Shown here: piece by piece, positions 29,285 through 40,353 of the stretch
Numbering within the stretch: the first letter of the stretch is position 1
Layout of the letters: each line of letters starts with the position of its first letter
Assembly: GCF_002892835.1 (NCBI RefSeq)
Contig: NZ_PJMB01000001.1
Span: forward strand, 496,001-560,000
DNA: 64,000 nucleotides
Reading direction: 5' to 3'
Source of the DNA: Arthrobacter sp. AFG7.2
GTDB lineage: Bacteria; Actinomycetota; Actinomycetes; Actinomycetales; Micrococcaceae
The notes under the pieces: generated by a model
What the model saw: only the letters and a program-made list of their open reading frames with translations
Told to the model about the DNA's origin: nothing
Database searches by the model: none
Made by a program: the position numbers and the translations under genes

Positions 29285-29310
29285 GCCGCCGGCTCGGTTG
29301 AGCCGGCGGC
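29285..29310 (-). terminator. GC hairpin between rpsG and fusA
   Basis: GCCGCCGGCT and AGCCGGCGGC with a 6-nt loop, 12 bp after the rpsG stop; no T-run. It more likely modulates or protects mRNA than terminates. Confidence 0.45.
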
Positions 29311-29322
29311 GTCCGGGGAGTA

Positions 29323-29793
29323 TTACCAGCGGTAGTGTGCGAAGGCCTTGTTGGACTCGGCCATCTTGTGGGTGTCTTCGCGACGCTTCACAGCGGCACC
29401 GAGACCGTTGGAGGCATCCAGGATTTCGTTCTGGAGGCGCTCGGTCATCGTCTTTTCGCGGCGGGCCTTGGAGTAGCCAACCAGCCAGCGCAGGGCGAGT
29501 GCGGTGGAGCGGCCCGGCTTGACCTCAACCGGAACCTGGTAGGTGGCGCCGCCGACGCGGCGTGAGCGGACCTCGAGGGAAGGCTTGACGTTGTCCATGG
29601 CCTTCTTGAGGGCTGCTACGGGGTCGCCGCCGGACTTGGCGCGTGCGCCTTCGAGGGCACCGTAGACGATGCGCTCTGCCGTGGACTTCTTGCCGTCAAC
29701 CAGCACCTTGTTGATGAGCTGGGTAACCAGCGGGGAGCCGTAAACGGGATCTAGTACGAGCGGCCGCTTGGGGGCCGGACCCTTGCGAGGCAT
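29323..29793 (-). CDS. rpsG: 30S ribosomal protein S7
   Basis: 156 aa, standard length; primary 16S 3'-domain binder and E-site protein. The start [20 protein letters not shown] is used; upstream in-frame codons belong to the rpsL region. It ends [15 protein letters not shown]. One base separates it from the rpsL stop. Confidence 0.98.
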   Translation of the reverse strand: MPRKGPAPKRPLVLDPVYGSPLVTQLINKVLVDGKKSTAERIVYGALEGARAKSGGDPVAALKKAMDNVKPSLEVRSRRVGGATYQVPVEVKPGRSTALALRWLVGYSKARREKTMTERLQNEILDASNGLGAAVKRREDTHKMAESNKAFAHYRW

Positions 29794-29794
29794 A

Positions 29795-30169
29795 TTACTT
29801 CTTCTCCATCTTTGCGCCGTAGCGGCTGCGGGCCTGCTTACGGTTCTTGACACCCTGGGTATCGAGGGCGCCACGGACGATCTTGTAGCGGACACCCGGG
29901 AGGTCCTTCACACGACCACCGCGGACGAGCACAATGGAGTGCTCCTGCAGGTTGTGTCCCACACCGGGGATGTAGGCGGTTACTTCAACGCCGCCGTTGA
30001 GGCGCACACGTGCCACCTTACGCAGAGCCGAGTTCGGCTTCTTCGGGGTGGTGGTGTAAACGCGGGTGCAAACACCGCGGCGCATCGGGCTGCCCTTAAG
30101 CGCGGGGGCCTTGGTCTTTGAGACCTTAGGCGTGCGGCCCTTGCGGACCAGCTGGTTAATCGTAGGCAC
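29795..30169 (-). CDS. rpsL: 30S ribosomal protein S12
   Basis: 124 aa decoding-centre protein. The GTG start at 30169 gives the family N-terminus [11 protein letters not shown] and has GGAGAA upstream; frame upstream to 30259 is not coding. The [10 protein letters not shown] loop and [14 protein letters not shown] loop carry the wild-type lysines associated with streptomycin sensitivity. First gene of the str operon. Confidence 0.98.
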   Translation of the reverse strand: MPTINQLVRKGRTPKVSKTKAPALKGSPMRRGVCTRVYTTTPKKPNSALRKVARVRLNGGVEVTAYIPGVGHNLQEHSIVLVRGGRVKDLPGVRYKIVRGALDTQGVKNRKQARSRYGAKMEKK

Positions 30170-30454
30170 TCTCGTGTTCTCCGTTTTATCCGGAGTGGCC
30201 GCTTCCAGCCACTCTCCTTTGCGTTGCCCCGCCGCCTGGGCCTTGAAGAAGATCTCCAAGACGGCGAAGGCGAAGCCTTAATAGTCGGATCGCATACGCA
30301 GGGAATGACCCGACTCGCGTCTTCAATGGTCCCTAGGCATGCAAAAATGTGGCATACGTTGCACAAGAACCCTGCAAACCGGAAACGTCGCTCTGGTTCC
30401 GCTTTTCAGCTGAACCGGCGCACTCATCCACTGCCACAATAACAATTGGTAACA

Positions 30455-30484
30455 AGTCTAGCACGGACGGTGCCCAGCCCTTAA
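30455..30484 (-). promoter_or_regulatory. Candidate rpsL (str operon) promoter
   Basis: TAGACT (30455-30460, complement) with a weak -35 TTAAGG 18 nt upstream. It gives a leader of about 280 nt to the rpsL GTG. Confidence 0.4.
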
Positions 30485-30529
30485 TCCGGGCCGCGCTCCC
30501 CTACCCTTTGGGCGGTGCGCGGGGAAACG

Positions 30530-30581
30530 GGAAGGCCCCGCCCTGCCCTGCCTGTGACGGCGGACGGAGACGGGGCCTTCC
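30530..30581 (-). terminator. Hairpin after rpoC
   Basis: GGAAGGCCCCG pairs exactly with CGGGGCCTTCC across a 30-nt loop, starting 18 bp past the rpoC stop. The poor T-run makes it a moderate call. Confidence 0.55.
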
Positions 30582-30599
30582 GGCTAAGACAGCCGGTGG

Positions 30600-33500
30600 T
30601 TACCGGAAGTCGTTGCCCAGGTCGTAGTCATCCAGCGGGATGGCGTGGAACTCGGGAGCTCCGTCCCCACCCAGGGTGTCGTACGAGAAGTCACTGAATG
30701 CGCTGGGGCCGGTGAACAGGTTGGCCTTTGCTTCTTCAGTGGGCTCCACAGTGACCTCGGTGTAGCGCGGGAGACCCGTGCCGGCCGGGATCAGCTTACC
30801 GATGATGACGTTCTCCTTGAGGCCAAGCAGCGGATCGCTCTTGCCTTCCATGGCCGCCTGCGTCAGGACGCGGGTGGTCTCCTGGAAGGAAGCTGCGGAC
30901 AGCCAGGACTCGGTGGCCAGTGACGCCTTGGTGATACCCATGAGCTCAGGACGTCCGGAAGCCGGAGTCTTGCCCTCGGACACAACACGGCGGTTGGCAT
31001 CCTCGAAGCGGCTGCGCTCGGCGAGCTCGCCGGGCAGCAGGTCCGATTCGCCGGACTCGATGACCGTGACGCGGCGCAGCATCTGGCGGACGATAACCTC
31101 GACGTGCTTGTCGTGGATACCGATGCCCTGGCTGCGGTACACGCCCTGGACTTCGTCCACCAGGAACTTCTGTGCCGCACGCGGACCCATGATGCGCAGG
31201 ACCTGCTTGGGATCCACCGGTCCGTTGATCAGCTTCTGGCCGACGGTGACGTGGTCGCCATCCTCGATCAGCAGGCGTGAACGGCGCAGGACCGGGTAGG
31301 CGATCTCTTCGGTTCCATCATCCGGGGTGATGACCAGGCGCATCTGGCGCTCGGACTCTTCGATGGTGATGCGGCCGGCTGCTTCAGCAATCGGTGCAAC
31401 ACCCTTCGGAGTACGGGCTTCGAAGAGCTCCTGGATACGGGGCAGACCCTGGGTGATGTCGTCGCCACCGCTGGCCGAGACAGCACCACCGGTGTGGAAC
31501 GTACGCATGGTCAGCTGGGTACCGGGCTCACCGATGGACTGCGCGGCGATAATGCCCACAGCCTCGCCGATGTCCACGGTCTTGCCGGTGGCCAGCGAAC
31601 GGCCGTAGCACAGTGCGCAGGTTCCGACGCTGGACTCACAGGTGAGTACGGAGCGGACCTTGACCTCGGTGATGCCGGCTGCGAACAGTTCAGCAATCAC
31701 CACGTCGCCGCAGTCGGTGCCTGCGGCCGCGAGGACCTTGCCCTCGGAGTCCACGACGTCGACAGCAAGCGTACGTGCGTAGGCGCTGTTCTCGACGTTC
31801 TCGTCCAGGACCAGCTCACCGTTGGAATCGGCGACGGCGATGGGCGTGACCAGGCCACGCTCGGTGCCGCAGTCCTCTTCGCGGACGATGACGTCCTGGG
31901 AGACGTCCACCAGGCGACGGGTCAGGTAACCCGAGTTGGCCGTACGCAGAGCGGTGTCAGCCAGGCCCTTACGGGCACCGTGGGTGGCGATGAAGTATTC
32001 CAGAACCGACAGGCCCTCACGGTAGGAGGACTTGATCGGACGGGGAATAATTTCACCCTTCGGGTTGGCCACAAGACCACGGATACCCGCGATCTGGCGG
32101 ACCTGCATCCAGTTACCACGTGCACCGGAGGACACCATGCGGTTAATGGTGTTCATCGGGGACAGGCTGTCACGCATCGCCTGGGCGATTTCGTTGGTTG
32201 CCTTGTTCCAGATCTCGATCAGTTCCTGGCGACGCTCGTCGTCGTCGATCAGGCCCTTGTCGTACTGTCCCTGGATCTTGGCAGCCCGCTCCTCGTAACC
32301 CGCGAGGATTGCCGGCTTGGCGGCGGGAACCTCGATGTCGGAGATGGCAACGGTGACGCCTGAACGGGTGGCCCAGTAGAAACCGGCATCCTTCAGGTTG
32401 TCCAGCGTTGCCGCGGTGACCACCTTCGGGTAGCGCTCGGCGAGGTCGTTGACGATGCGGGACAGTTCGCCCTTGTCGGCAACAGCCTCAACCCAGGGGT
32501 AGTCCTCGGGCAGGGTCTCGTTGAAGAGGACCTGGCCCAGTGAAGTCTGGACGAGTGCGGGCTGACCCGGCTCCCAGCCTTCCGGAGCTTCCCAGCCCGC
32601 GTACGGCACGAAGCCTTCGAGGCGGATCTTGACCTGCGAGTTCAGGTGCAGGTCGCGGGCGTCGAACGCCATGATGGCTTCCGACACCGAACCGAAGATG
32701 CGTCCTTCGCCGGCTGAGCCCTTGCGCTTGGTGGTCAGGTGGTAGAGGCCGATGATCATATCCTGCGAAGGCAGGGTGACCGGACGTCCGTCAGAGGGCT
32801 TCAGGATGTTGTTCGAGGACAGCATCAGGATGCGGGCTTCAGCCTGCGCTTCGGGGCTCAGCGGCAGGTGGACTGCCATCTGGTCGCCGTCGAAGTCAGC
32901 GTTGAAGGCGCCACAAACCAGCGGGTGGAGCTGGATTGCCTTGCCTTCAACAAGCTGCGGCTCGAATGCCTGGATGCCGAGGCGGTGCAGGGTGGGTGCA
33001 CGGTTGAGCAGCACCGGGTGTTCGGTGATGATCTCTTCCAGCACGTCCCAGACCTGCGGACGGTAACGCTCAACCATGCGCTTTGCCGACTTGATGTTCT
33101 GGGCGTGGTTGAGGTCAACCAGGCGCTTCATCACGAACGGCTTGAAGAGCTCCAGGGCCATCTGCTTGGGCAGGCCGCACTGGTGCAGCTTCAGCTGCGG
33201 GCCGACGACGATGACCGAACGGCCGGAGTAGTCGACGCGCTTGCCGAGGAGGTTCTGGCGGAAACGGCCCTGCTTGCCCTTGAGCATGTCGCTCAGGGAC
33301 TTCAGCGGACGGTTGCCCGGTCCGGTGACCGGACGGCCGCGGCGGCCGTTGTCGAAGAGGCTGTCAACGGCTTCCTGAAGCATGCGCTTCTCGTTGTTGA
33401 CGATGATCTCCGGGGCACCGAGGTCAAGCAGGCGCTTGAGGCGGTTGTTGCGGTTGATCACGCGGCGGTACAGGTCGTTGAGGTCGGAGGTCGCGAAACG

Positions 33501-34499
33501 GCCACCGTCCAGCTGGACCATGGGGCGCAGTTCCGGCGGGATCACCGGGACGGCGTCGAGGACCATGCCAAGCGGGCTGTTGTTGGTGGTCAGGAACGCG
33601 TTGACCACCTTCAGGCGCTTGAGGGCACGGGTCTTGCGCTGGCCCTTGCCGTTGGCAATGATGTCGCGCAGCAGGTCAGACTCAGCCTGCATGTCGAAGC
33701 TTTCAAGGCGCTTCTTGATGGCTTCGGCACCCATGGAGCCTTCGAAGTACATGCCGTAGCGGTCGCGCAGCTCGCGGTACAGGCCTTCGTCACCTTCGAG
33801 GTCGGCGACCTTGAGGTTCTTGAAGCGGTCCCAGACCTGCTCGAGGCGCTCAATGTCGGCGTCGGCGCGCTTGCGCACGTTGGCCATCTGGCGGTCGGCG
33901 GAGTCGCGTGCCTTCTTCTTGTCGGCAGCCTTTGCGCCTTCGCCCTCAAGGCGGGCAATTTCGCCTTCGAGGTCGCGGGCGATCGCCGCGATGTCGGAGT
34001 CGCGGTTGTCGATCAGCTGCTTCTTCTCGATGTCGTGCTCAACCTGCAGGTTGGGCAGTTCCTCGTGGCGGGCGGCTTCGTCCACGCTGGTGATCATGTA
34101 GGCAGCGAAGTAGATGACCTTTTCGAGGTCCTTCGGTGCCAGGTCAAGGAGGTAGCCCAAACGGGAGGGAACACCCTTGAAGTACCAGATGTGCGTTACG
34201 GGAGCGGCAAGCTCGATGTGGCCCATGCGTTCGCGGCGGACCTTTGCGCGGGTGACTTCAACGCCACAACGCTCACAGATGATGCCCTTGAAGCGCACGC
34301 GCTTGTACTTGCCGCAGTAGCATTCCCAGTCCCGGGACGGGCCGAAGATCTTCTCGCAGAAGAGGCCGTCCTTCTCGGGCTTGAGCGTGCGGTAGTTGAT
34401 GGTTTCCGGCTTCTTAACCTCGCCGTAAGACCAGCCGCGGATGTCTTCCGCGGTGGCGAGGCCGATCTGCATGAGGCCGAAGGAGGATTCGCTGGACAT
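30600..34499 (-). CDS. rpoC: DNA-directed RNA polymerase subunit beta'
   Basis: 1299 aa. Zinc-ribbon cysteines in [20 protein letters not shown] near residues 60-78; the catalytic Mg-binding motif NADFDGDQM; trigger-loop and bridge-helix region with [17 protein letters not shown]. The actinobacterial coiled insertion (about residues 150-230, rich in Lys/Glu/Ala) is present. 101 bp after rpoB in the same operon. Confidence 0.99.
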   Translation of the reverse strand: MSSESSFGLMQIGLATAEDIRGWSYGEVKKPETINYRTLKPEKDGLFCEKIFGPSRDWECYCGKYKRVRFKGIICERCGVEVTRAKVRRERMGHIELAAPVTHIWYFKGVPSRLGYLLDLAPKDLEKVIYFAAYMITSVDEAARHEELPNLQVEHDIEKKQLIDNRDSDIAAIARDLEGEIARLEGEGAKAADKKKARDSADRQMANVRKRADADIERLEQVWDRFKNLKVADLEGDEGLYRELRDRYGMYFEGSMGAEAIKKRLESFDMQAESDLLRDIIANGKGQRKTRALKRLKVVNAFLTTNNSPLGMVLDAVPVIPPELRPMVQLDGGRFATSDLNDLYRRVINRNNRLKRLLDLGAPEIIVNNEKRMLQEAVDSLFDNGRRGRPVTGPGNRPLKSLSDMLKGKQGRFRQNLLGKRVDYSGRSVIVVGPQLKLHQCGLPKQMALELFKPFVMKRLVDLNHAQNIKSAKRMVERYRPQVWDVLEEIITEHPVLLNRAPTLHRLGIQAFEPQLVEGKAIQLHPLVCGAFNADFDGDQMAVHLPLSPEAQAEARILMLSSNNILKPSDGRPVTLPSQDMIIGLYHLTTKRKGSAGEGRIFGSVSEAIMAFDARDLHLNSQVKIRLEGFVPYAGWEAPEGWEPGQPALVQTSLGQVLFNETLPEDYPWVEAVADKGELSRIVNDLAERYPKVVTAATLDNLKDAGFYWATRSGVTVAISDIEVPAAKPAILAGYEERAAKIQGQYDKGLIDDDERRQELIEIWNKATNEIAQAMRDSLSPMNTINRMVSSGARGNWMQVRQIAGIRGLVANPKGEIIPRPIKSSYREGLSVLEYFIATHGARKGLADTALRTANSGYLTRRLVDVSQDVIVREEDCGTERGLVTPIAVADSNGELVLDENVENSAYARTLAVDVVDSEGKVLAAAGTDCGDVVIAELFAAGITEVKVRSVLTCESSVGTCALCYGRSLATGKTVDIGEAVGIIAAQSIGEPGTQLTMRTFHTGGAVSASGGDDITQGLPRIQELFEARTPKGVAPIAEAAGRITIEESERQMRLVITPDDGTEEIAYPVLRRSRLLIEDGDHVTVGQKLINGPVDPKQVLRIMGPRAAQKFLVDEVQGVYRSQGIGIHDKHVEVIVRQMLRRVTVIESGESDLLPGELAERSRFEDANRRVVSEGKTPASGRPELMGITKASLATESWLSAASFQETTRVLTQAAMEGKSDPLLGLKENVIIGKLIPAGTGLPRYTEVTVEPTEEAKANLFTGPSAFSDFSYDTLGGDGAPEFHAIPLDDYDLGNDFR

Positions 34500-34600
34500 A
34501 TGGTCCCTGTTCTCTCTTGTTCTCTAAATTCTGAAGTCTTGGGTGCGGAATGAGGGAAGGAGGACGACGGCGGACGCTCAGCCCGCCGTCGTCGGACTCC

Positions 34601-37600
34601 TTAGACCTCTTCTACGGAACTGGGCTCTGCACGAGACAGATCGATGCCCAGTTCTTCCGCAGCCGTGAAGACTGCGTCATCAGAGTCACGCATTTCAATT
34701 GTGGTTCCGTCCGTGGAGAGGACTTCCACGTTCAGGCACAGCGACTGCATTTCCTTGATCAAGACCTTGAAGGACTCAGGAACGCCCGGCTCGGGGATGT
34801 TCTCGCCCTTGACGATGGCTTCGTAGACCTTCACACGACCATGGATGTCATCAGACTTGATCGTGAGGAGTTCCTGGAGCGTGTAGGCGGCGCCGTAAGC
34901 TTCGAGCGCCCACACTTCCATTTCACCGAAGCGCTGGCCACCGAACTGTGCCTTACCACCCAGCGGCTGCTGCGTGATCATGGAGTACGGGCCGGTGGAG
35001 CGTGCGTGGATCTTGTCGTCCACCAGGTGGTGGAGCTTCAGGATGTACATGTAGCCGACCGAGATCGGATCCGGGAACGGCTCGCCGGAGCGGCCGTCGA
35101 ACAGACGGGTCTTGCCTGAGGAGTTGATCAGGCGGTCACCGTCGCGGGTCACGTTGGTGGAGTCCAGCAGGCCCGTGATTTCCTCTTCGCGGGCGCCGTC
35201 GAACACCGGCGTTGCAACAGTGGTCTGGCCACTTTCGCGCGGCAGGTTCGGCAGCTGCTTGACCCACTCGGGCTCGCCTTCGATCTTCCAACCGGTCTTG
35301 GCAACCCAGCCGAGGTGCGTTTCAAGCACCTGGCCCACGTTCATACGGCCCGGGACACCCAGCGGGTTCAGGACGATATCAACGGGGGTGCCGTCGGCAA
35401 GGAAGGGCATGTCCTCAATGGGGAGGATCTTGGAGATAACACCCTTGTTGCCGTGGCGGCCGGCGAGCTTGTCGCCGTCGGTGATCTTGCGCTTGGCGGC
35501 CACGTAGACGCGGACCAGCTGGTTCACGCCCGGGGGCAGCTCGTCGTCGTTGTCGCGGTCGAAGACGCGCACGCCGATGACGGTGCCGGACTCGCCGTGG
35601 GGCACCTTCAGCGAGGTGTCGCGCACTTCGCGGGACTTCTCACCGAAGATGGCGCGCAGCAGGCGCTCCTCCGGGGTCAGTTCGGTTTCACCCTTCGGGG
35701 TGACCTTTCCGACCAGGATGTCCCCGGCTTCAACCTCGGCACCGATGTGGATGATGCCGCGCTCGTCCAGGCCGCCCAGAACTTCCTCGGACACGTTGGG
35801 GATGTCACGGGTGATTTCCTCGGCACCGAGCTTGGTGTCGCGGGCATCGATCTCGTGCTCCTCGATGTGGATGGAGGAAAGAACGTCCTCGGCAACGATG
35901 CGCTGCGAGAGGATGATGGCGTCCTCGAAGTTGTGGCCTTCCCATGACATGAATGCCACGAGCAGGTTCTTACCAAGGGCGAGCTCGCCCTGGTCCGTTG
36001 CCGGTCCGTCGGCGATGATGCCGCCAACTTCCAGGCGCTGGCCTTCGTTCACCAGGACACGGTGGTTGTAGCAGTTGCCCTGGTTGGAGCGGGCGAACTT
36101 GTTGATGCGGTAGTTGGTCTCCGTGCCGTCGTCATTAAGCATGATGACGAGCTCGGCGGAAACCTCGGTGACCACACCGGCCTTCTTCGCGATGACAACG
36201 TCACCGGCGTCGACGGCTGCGGCGCGCTCCATGCCGGTGCCCACGAAAGGGGCCTCGGAGCGGACCAACGGCACGGCCTGGCGCTGCATGTTGGCACCCA
36301 TGAGTGCACGGTTTGCATCGTCATGCTCAAGGAACGGGATCAGGGCGGTAGCCACGGACACCATCTGGCGCGGGGAAACGTCCATGAACTCGACGTCCTC
36401 GGCGGGAACGAGCACGGGCTCGCCTCCACCACCGCGGGCACGGACCAGGACGGTGTCTTCGGCGAACTTCTTGTTCTCGTCCAGCGGCGCGTTGGCCTGG
36501 GCGATCAGCACCTCAGCCTCGTCGTCGGCCGTCAGGTACTGCACGTCGTCGGAAACGACGCCGTTCTTGACCAGGCGGTACGGGGTCTCGATGAAGCCGA
36601 ACGGGTTGATGCGTCCGTAGGAAGCCAGCGAACCGATCAGGCCAATGTTCGGGCCTTCAGGGGTTTCGATGGGGCACATACGTCCGTAGTGGGACGGGTG
36701 CACGTCACGGACTTCCATGCCGGCACGGTCACGGGACAGACCACCCGGGCCAAGCGCAGACAGGCGGCGCTTGTGGGTCAGGCCCGAGAGCGGGTTGTTC
36801 TGGTCCATGAACTGCGACAGCTGGGAGGTTCCGAAGAACTCCTTGATCGCTGCAACCACGGGGCGGATGTTGATCAGGGTCTGCGGCGTGATGGCCTCGA
36901 CGTCCTGGGTGGTCATACGCTCGCGGACAACGCGCTCCATGCGGGACAGGCCGGTGCGGACCTGGTTCTCGATGAGCTCGCCGACGGCGCGGATGCGGCG
37001 GTTGCCGAAGTGGTCGATGTCGTCGATTTCGACGCGCAGGTCCACTTCCTGGCCATCGCGGGTGCCCTTGATGGTCTTCTCGCCGGCGTGCAGCGCGACG
37101 AGGAACTTGATCATGGCCACGATGTCTTCAACATGCAGGACCGAAGCTTCCTTGTCGCCAAGGGAGCGGTCGATGCCAAGCTTGCGGTTGATCTTGTAGC
37201 GGCCAACCTTGGCCAGATCGTAGCGCTTGGAGTTGAAGTACAGGTTGTCCAGCAGGGACTGGGCAGCCTCGACGGTGGGCGGCTCGCCCGGACGCAGCTT
37301 CCGGTAGATGTCCAGCAATGCGTCTTCGCGGGTTTCGGTTGCGTCCTTCTCCAGCGTTGCGCGCATGGAGTCGTACTGGCCGAACTCTTCGAGGATCTGG
37401 CCTTCGGTCCAGCCGAGGGCCTTCAGCAGAACGGTGACGGACTGCTTGCGCTTGCGGTCGAGGCGAACGCCGACCTGGTCGCGCTTGTCGATTTCGAGTT
37501 CGAACCAGGCGCCGCGGGACGGGATGATCTTCGCGGTGAAGATGTCCTTGTCGCTGGTCTTGTCAGCGGCGCGCTCGAAGTAGGCACCCGGGGAACGGAC

Positions 37601-38110
37601 CAGCTGGGAGACGACGACACGCTCGGTGCCGTTGACCACGAAGGTGCCCTTCTCGGTCATCAGCGGGAAGTCACCCATGAACACGGTCTGCTGCTTGATT
37701 TCGCCCGTGTTGTTGTTCATGAACTCGGCCTTGACGTACAGCGGAGCCGAGTACGTCGCGTCCCGGTCCTTGCATTCGGCCATGGTGTACTTGGGGTCAG
37801 CGAACTCCGGATCGGAGAAGCTCAGGGACATGGTGCCCTGGAAGTCCTCGATCGGGGAGATCTCTTCGAAGATGTCCGAGAGCCCGGACGTGGTGGCGAC
37901 GCTGAGATCGTTTTCTTCGACAGCCTTCGCTACGCGTGCCTGCCAGCGTTCGTTTCCGACCAGCCAGTCGAAGCTGTCCGTCTGGAGGGCAAGCAGATTC
38001 GGAACGTCAAGAGGTTCGTGAATCTTTGCGAATGAGAGCCGGCGAGTGGCACCATCAGTGCTGTCGGCGGTGTTAGCGGTTTCGTTATTAGAGGTGCTCG
38101 AGGCGACCAA
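34601..38110 (-). CDS. rpoB: DNA-directed RNA polymerase subunit beta
   Basis: 1169 aa. The rifampicin-binding region reads [20 protein letters not shown], then [14 protein letters not shown], all wild type. C-terminal marks include [19 protein letters not shown]. The TTG start at 38110 is chosen because GGAAGGA lies 6 nt upstream and the product begins [16 protein letters not shown] at 38125 is the alternative, with a poorer site. The 327-bp upstream region has two copies of the TCATATAGCGG element. rplJ-rplL are not adjacent but 2.8 kb away, with three other genes between. Confidence 0.98.
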   Translation of the reverse strand: MVASSTSNNETANTADSTDGATRRLSFAKIHEPLDVPNLLALQTDSFDWLVGNERWQARVAKAVEENDLSVATTSGLSDIFEEISPIEDFQGTMSLSFSDPEFADPKYTMAECKDRDATYSAPLYVKAEFMNNNTGEIKQQTVFMGDFPLMTEKGTFVVNGTERVVVSQLVRSPGAYFERAADKTSDKDIFTAKIIPSRGAWFELEIDKRDQVGVRLDRKRKQSVTVLLKALGWTEGQILEEFGQYDSMRATLEKDATETREDALLDIYRKLRPGEPPTVEAAQSLLDNLYFNSKRYDLAKVGRYKINRKLGIDRSLGDKEASVLHVEDIVAMIKFLVALHAGEKTIKGTRDGQEVDLRVEIDDIDHFGNRRIRAVGELIENQVRTGLSRMERVVRERMTTQDVEAITPQTLINIRPVVAAIKEFFGTSQLSQFMDQNNPLSGLTHKRRLSALGPGGLSRDRAGMEVRDVHPSHYGRMCPIETPEGPNIGLIGSLASYGRINPFGFIETPYRLVKNGVVSDDVQYLTADDEAEVLIAQANAPLDENKKFAEDTVLVRARGGGGEPVLVPAEDVEFMDVSPRQMVSVATALIPFLEHDDANRALMGANMQRQAVPLVRSEAPFVGTGMERAAAVDAGDVVIAKKAGVVTEVSAELVIMLNDDGTETNYRINKFARSNQGNCYNHRVLVNEGQRLEVGGIIADGPATDQGELALGKNLLVAFMSWEGHNFEDAIILSQRIVAEDVLSSIHIEEHEIDARDTKLGAEEITRDIPNVSEEVLGGLDERGIIHIGAEVEAGDILVGKVTPKGETELTPEERLLRAIFGEKSREVRDTSLKVPHGESGTVIGVRVFDRDNDDELPPGVNQLVRVYVAAKRKITDGDKLAGRHGNKGVISKILPIEDMPFLADGTPVDIVLNPLGVPGRMNVGQVLETHLGWVAKTGWKIEGEPEWVKQLPNLPRESGQTTVATPVFDGAREEEITGLLDSTNVTRDGDRLINSSGKTRLFDGRSGEPFPDPISVGYMYILKLHHLVDDKIHARSTGPYSMITQQPLGGKAQFGGQRFGEMEVWALEAYGAAYTLQELLTIKSDDIHGRVKVYEAIVKGENIPEPGVPESFKVLIKEMQSLCLNVEVLSTDGTTIEMRDSDDAVFTAAEELGIDLSRAEPSSVEEV

Positions 38111-38197
38111 GAGGGATCCTTCCACAGACCTTCAGGCGTTTTCAGATCTCCCCCGCTGTGCACCCTGCGGAATGCTCCGCAGTGCTACCATCCGGTT

Positions 38198-38208
38198 CCG
38201 CTATATGA
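38198..38208 (-). promoter_or_regulatory. TCATATAGCGG element, rpoB proximal
   Basis: Exact 11-mer shared with the rpoA upstream site, 88 nt before the rpoB start. The -35-like TGGTCA is 17 nt from TATAGC. Confidence 0.5.
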
Positions 38209-38280
38209 CCCGGGGCCCGTACTGACCATGCTGTGACGTTGTTGACGGCACGTTGATAGTCAGCTGCCAGGCAAAGCCCA

Positions 38281-38291
38281 CCGCTATATGA
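38281..38291 (-). promoter_or_regulatory. TCATATAGCGG element, rpoB distal
   Basis: Second exact copy, 171 nt before the rpoB start. No good -35 hexamer at 16-19 nt, which argues for a bound protein or a different sigma factor rather than a plain housekeeping promoter. Confidence 0.45.
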
Positions 38292-38437
38292 AGGCTGAAG
38301 GTAAACAGGGAAGACGCAAATATCTACGATACGGCAAAACAACCTACGTGTCTACCCCATGTCCGGCCGGAATGCAAGCACCGGTTTCAACGCTGTTTCC
38401 GGCTGTTTCCGGGGATGCTGCTGATGACCTGGGCCCG

Positions 38438-38911
38438 CTAGAGCAGCAGCGTCACCCCTTCGGCAGTGCAGGTCCCGGCGTTGGCAAAGACAGCATCCCG
38501 TAAGGCATCCTTTGATTCCTGCGCGGGCCCGCCGCCGGACCCAGCGGCAGCTGAGTGGTCAATTGCCAGCAGGCTCAGGGCAGCGAACAGGCCGCGCAGG
38601 TCACCGGAGACCGTGTCCTTGGCCTCCTCTGCGCGCACGTAGATGTCCTCGTAGCCCTCGGAATCACTCGAGGGAACGGCGGCGTAGCCCGCGAACAGCG
38701 CGTTGAATTCCTCGCAGGCCGCCTTCGCGCCGTTGGAAGAGGACGACGACGGCGACCCTGCGCTGCTGCCGAAGGATCCCTCGGTGCGGGCAGGGCGTGG
38801 CGTCGGCTGGGACGGCGCTGTCGGCGAGCCTTCCGGCGCGGGAGTGGATACGGAACAGCCGGTGAGCGCTGTGAGGGCTGCCGCCGCGGCCATGGCCAGG
38901 ATTCTTTTCAT
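38438..38911 (-). CDS. Small secreted lipoprotein, unknown function
   Basis: 157 aa. Signal peptide MKRILAMAAAAALTALTGCS with lipobox LTGC and lipidated Cys19. Then a Pro/Ser/Thr-rich linker with a run of serines (to about residue 58) and a helical domain with two Cys (ACEEFNALF, GTCTAEGV) that may form a disulfide. The start is chosen for the signal peptide; AGGAG lies 7 nt upstream. No family is recognised. It is transcribed toward rpoB, 327 bp away. Confidence 0.75.
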   Translation of the reverse strand: MKRILAMAAAAALTALTGCSVSTPAPEGSPTAPSQPTPRPARTEGSFGSSAGSPSSSSSNGAKAACEEFNALFAGYAAVPSSDSEGYEDIYVRAEEAKDTVSGDLRGLFAALSLLAIDHSAAAGSGGGPAQESKDALRDAVFANAGTCTAEGVTLLL

Positions 38912-39090
38912 GCTGCTGCTCCTACCATTCCCGGGCACGGACCCGCTGTCCCCCCGCAAAAGTGTCCGCGGTCCACCCTACGCAGCCCGCCGCCGTCGTG
39001 CACGTTCACTGTGTGGGGACTTCTCCCCTGCCATAAGCCAACAGATCACCCCGCCCGCGGAATGCACATAGCCCGCCAGGCGTTTGAATA

Positions 39091-39115
39091 GTTAGGTGAC
39101 CAGGGTCACGATAAC
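39091..39115 (+). promoter_or_regulatory. Dyad operator candidate before the thiolase gene
   Basis: GTGACC-AG-GGTCAC is a perfect dyad, extended by GTTA on the left and TAAC on the right. It lies about 40 bp before the thiolase ATG. The form is typical of TetR-family operators of fatty-acid or acyl-CoA genes; the regulator is not in this window. Confidence 0.5.
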
Positions 39116-39153
39116 CTTGGTGGTTTACATCGGATGGATTGGAAGAGACAACC

Positions 39154-40353
39154 ATGGGCAACTCCCCGGACAACACTGACGTTGTCATACTTGCAGCAGC
39201 GCGGACCCCGCAGGGCCGGATCAACGGGCAGTTGGCTGCCTTCACCGCCGTGGAGCTGGGTTCCCGCGCCATTAAGGCGGCCCTGGACTCCAGCGGCGTG
39301 GATGTGAGCGATGTTGAGGCCGTGATCATGGGCCAGGTCCTGCAGGCGGGTGCCGGCCAGAACCCCGCCCGACAAAGCTCGGTGGGCGCAGGCATCGGAT
39401 GGGACGTCCCTGCCGTGACGGTCAACAAGGTGTGCCTTTCCGGGCTCACCGCCGTGATTGACGCCGCCCGGATGATCCGCGGTGGAGAAGCGGCAGTAGT
39501 GGTGGCAGGCGGCCAGGAATCGATGACGCGGGCGCCGCATCTGTTGCCCGGATCCAGGCAGGGCTGGACGTACGGTTCAATCCAGGCGTTGGATGCGGCC
39601 GCGCACGATGGCCTCACTGACGCCTTCGACGGCCAGTCCATGGGGCTGTCCACCGAAACCCGGAACCTGTCCCTGGGCATCGACCGGACATCCCAGGACA
39701 ACGTTGCCGCCCAGTCCCACCAGCGCGCTGCCCTTGCCGCCAAGAACGGAACGTTCGACGACGAAATCGTCCCGGTCAGCGTGAAGCAGCGCAAGGGCGA
39801 CCCGATTGTGGTGTCCACTGATGAAGGGGTGCGTCCCAACACTTCCGTTGACACTCTCGCCGGGCTGCGGGCAGCCTTTGTCACCGACGGCACCATCACC
39901 GCTGGTAATTCCTCTCCCCTGTCAGACGGGGCTGCAGCCCTGGTGCTGTCATCCCGGAGCTATGCGGAGGAACACGGCCTCGAGTACCTGGCCGTTGTTG
40001 GAAAGTCCGGGCAAGTGGCGGGACCTGACAACTCACTGCATTCGCAGCCGTCCAACGCCATCAGGAACGCGTTGGCGCGCGCCGGCTGGACCACCGCAGA
40101 TCTCGATTTCATCGAGATCAATGAAGCATTTGGATCCGTAGCCGTGCAGTCACTCAAAGACCTCGACTACCCTCTTGAAAAGTGCAACATCCACGGCGGC
40201 GCCATTGCCCTGGGCCACCCCATCGGCGCCACAGGTGCCCGGCTGGCTGTCCACGCCGCGCACGAACTGAAGCGGCGCGGAACAGGTAAAGCTGCCGTAT
40301 CGCTCTGCGGCGGCGGCGGGCAGGGCGAAGCGCTCCTGCTCTACCGCGACTGA
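39154..40353 (+). CDS. Acetyl-CoA C-acyltransferase (thiolase)
   Basis: 399 aa thiolase, forming acetoacetyl-CoA from two acetyl-CoA or cleaving 3-ketoacyl-CoA. Nucleophile Cys94 in NKVCLSGL; His355 in ALGHPIGATG; the second active-site Cys385 in LCGGGGQGEA. Start ATG with GGAAGAG 6 nt upstream; a TTG at 39139 is less likely. It overlaps the YbaK-like gene by one base (TGATG), so both are one unit. The biosynthetic (acetoacetyl-CoA) or degradative direction cannot be decided. Confidence 0.93.
   Translation: MGNSPDNTDVVILAAARTPQGRINGQLAAFTAVELGSRAIKAALDSSGVDVSDVEAVIMGQVLQAGAGQNPARQSSVGAGIGWDVPAVTVNKVCLSGLTAVIDAARMIRGGEAAVVVAGGQESMTRAPHLLPGSRQGWTYGSIQALDAAAHDGLTDAFDGQSMGLSTETRNLSLGIDRTSQDNVAAQSHQRAALAAKNGTFDDEIVPVSVKQRKGDPIVVSTDEGVRPNTSVDTLAGLRAAFVTDGTITAGNSSPLSDGAAALVLSSRSYAEEHGLEYLAVVGKSGQVAGPDNSLHSQPSNAIRNALARAGWTTADLDFIEINEAFGSVAVQSLKDLDYPLEKCNIHGGAIALGHPIGATGARLAVHAAHELKRRGTGKAAVSLCGGGGQGEALLLYRD

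Larger units (their letters stand above)
30170..30599. other. 430-bp gap between rpoC and rpsL
   Basis: Contains the rpsL leader, a promoter-like pair (30455-30484) and the likely rpoC terminator (30530-30581). No small gene is supported. Confidence 0.5.
38126..38437. other. 312-bp rpoB upstream region
   Basis: Leader and promoter region of rpoBC. It has two exact copies of TCATATAGCGG (complement of 38198-38208 and 38281-38291). TGGTCA lies 17 nt upstream of TATAGC at the proximal copy. No small gene was found. Confidence 0.5.

Noticed and set aside
32739..34553. Long open frame (604 codons) antisense to rpoC
   Set aside because: High GC leaves long antisense frames open. The product has no recognisable motif, and the frame is fully covered by rpoC.
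36062..38035. Long open frame (657 codons) antisense to rpoB
   Set aside because: Same cause; the sense strand encodes full-length RpoB, and the antisense product is low in recognisable features.
38110..38125. GTG at 38125 as the rpoB start
   Set aside because: The ribosome-binding site is poor; TTG at 38110 has GGAAGGA at 6 nt. Kept only as an alternative.
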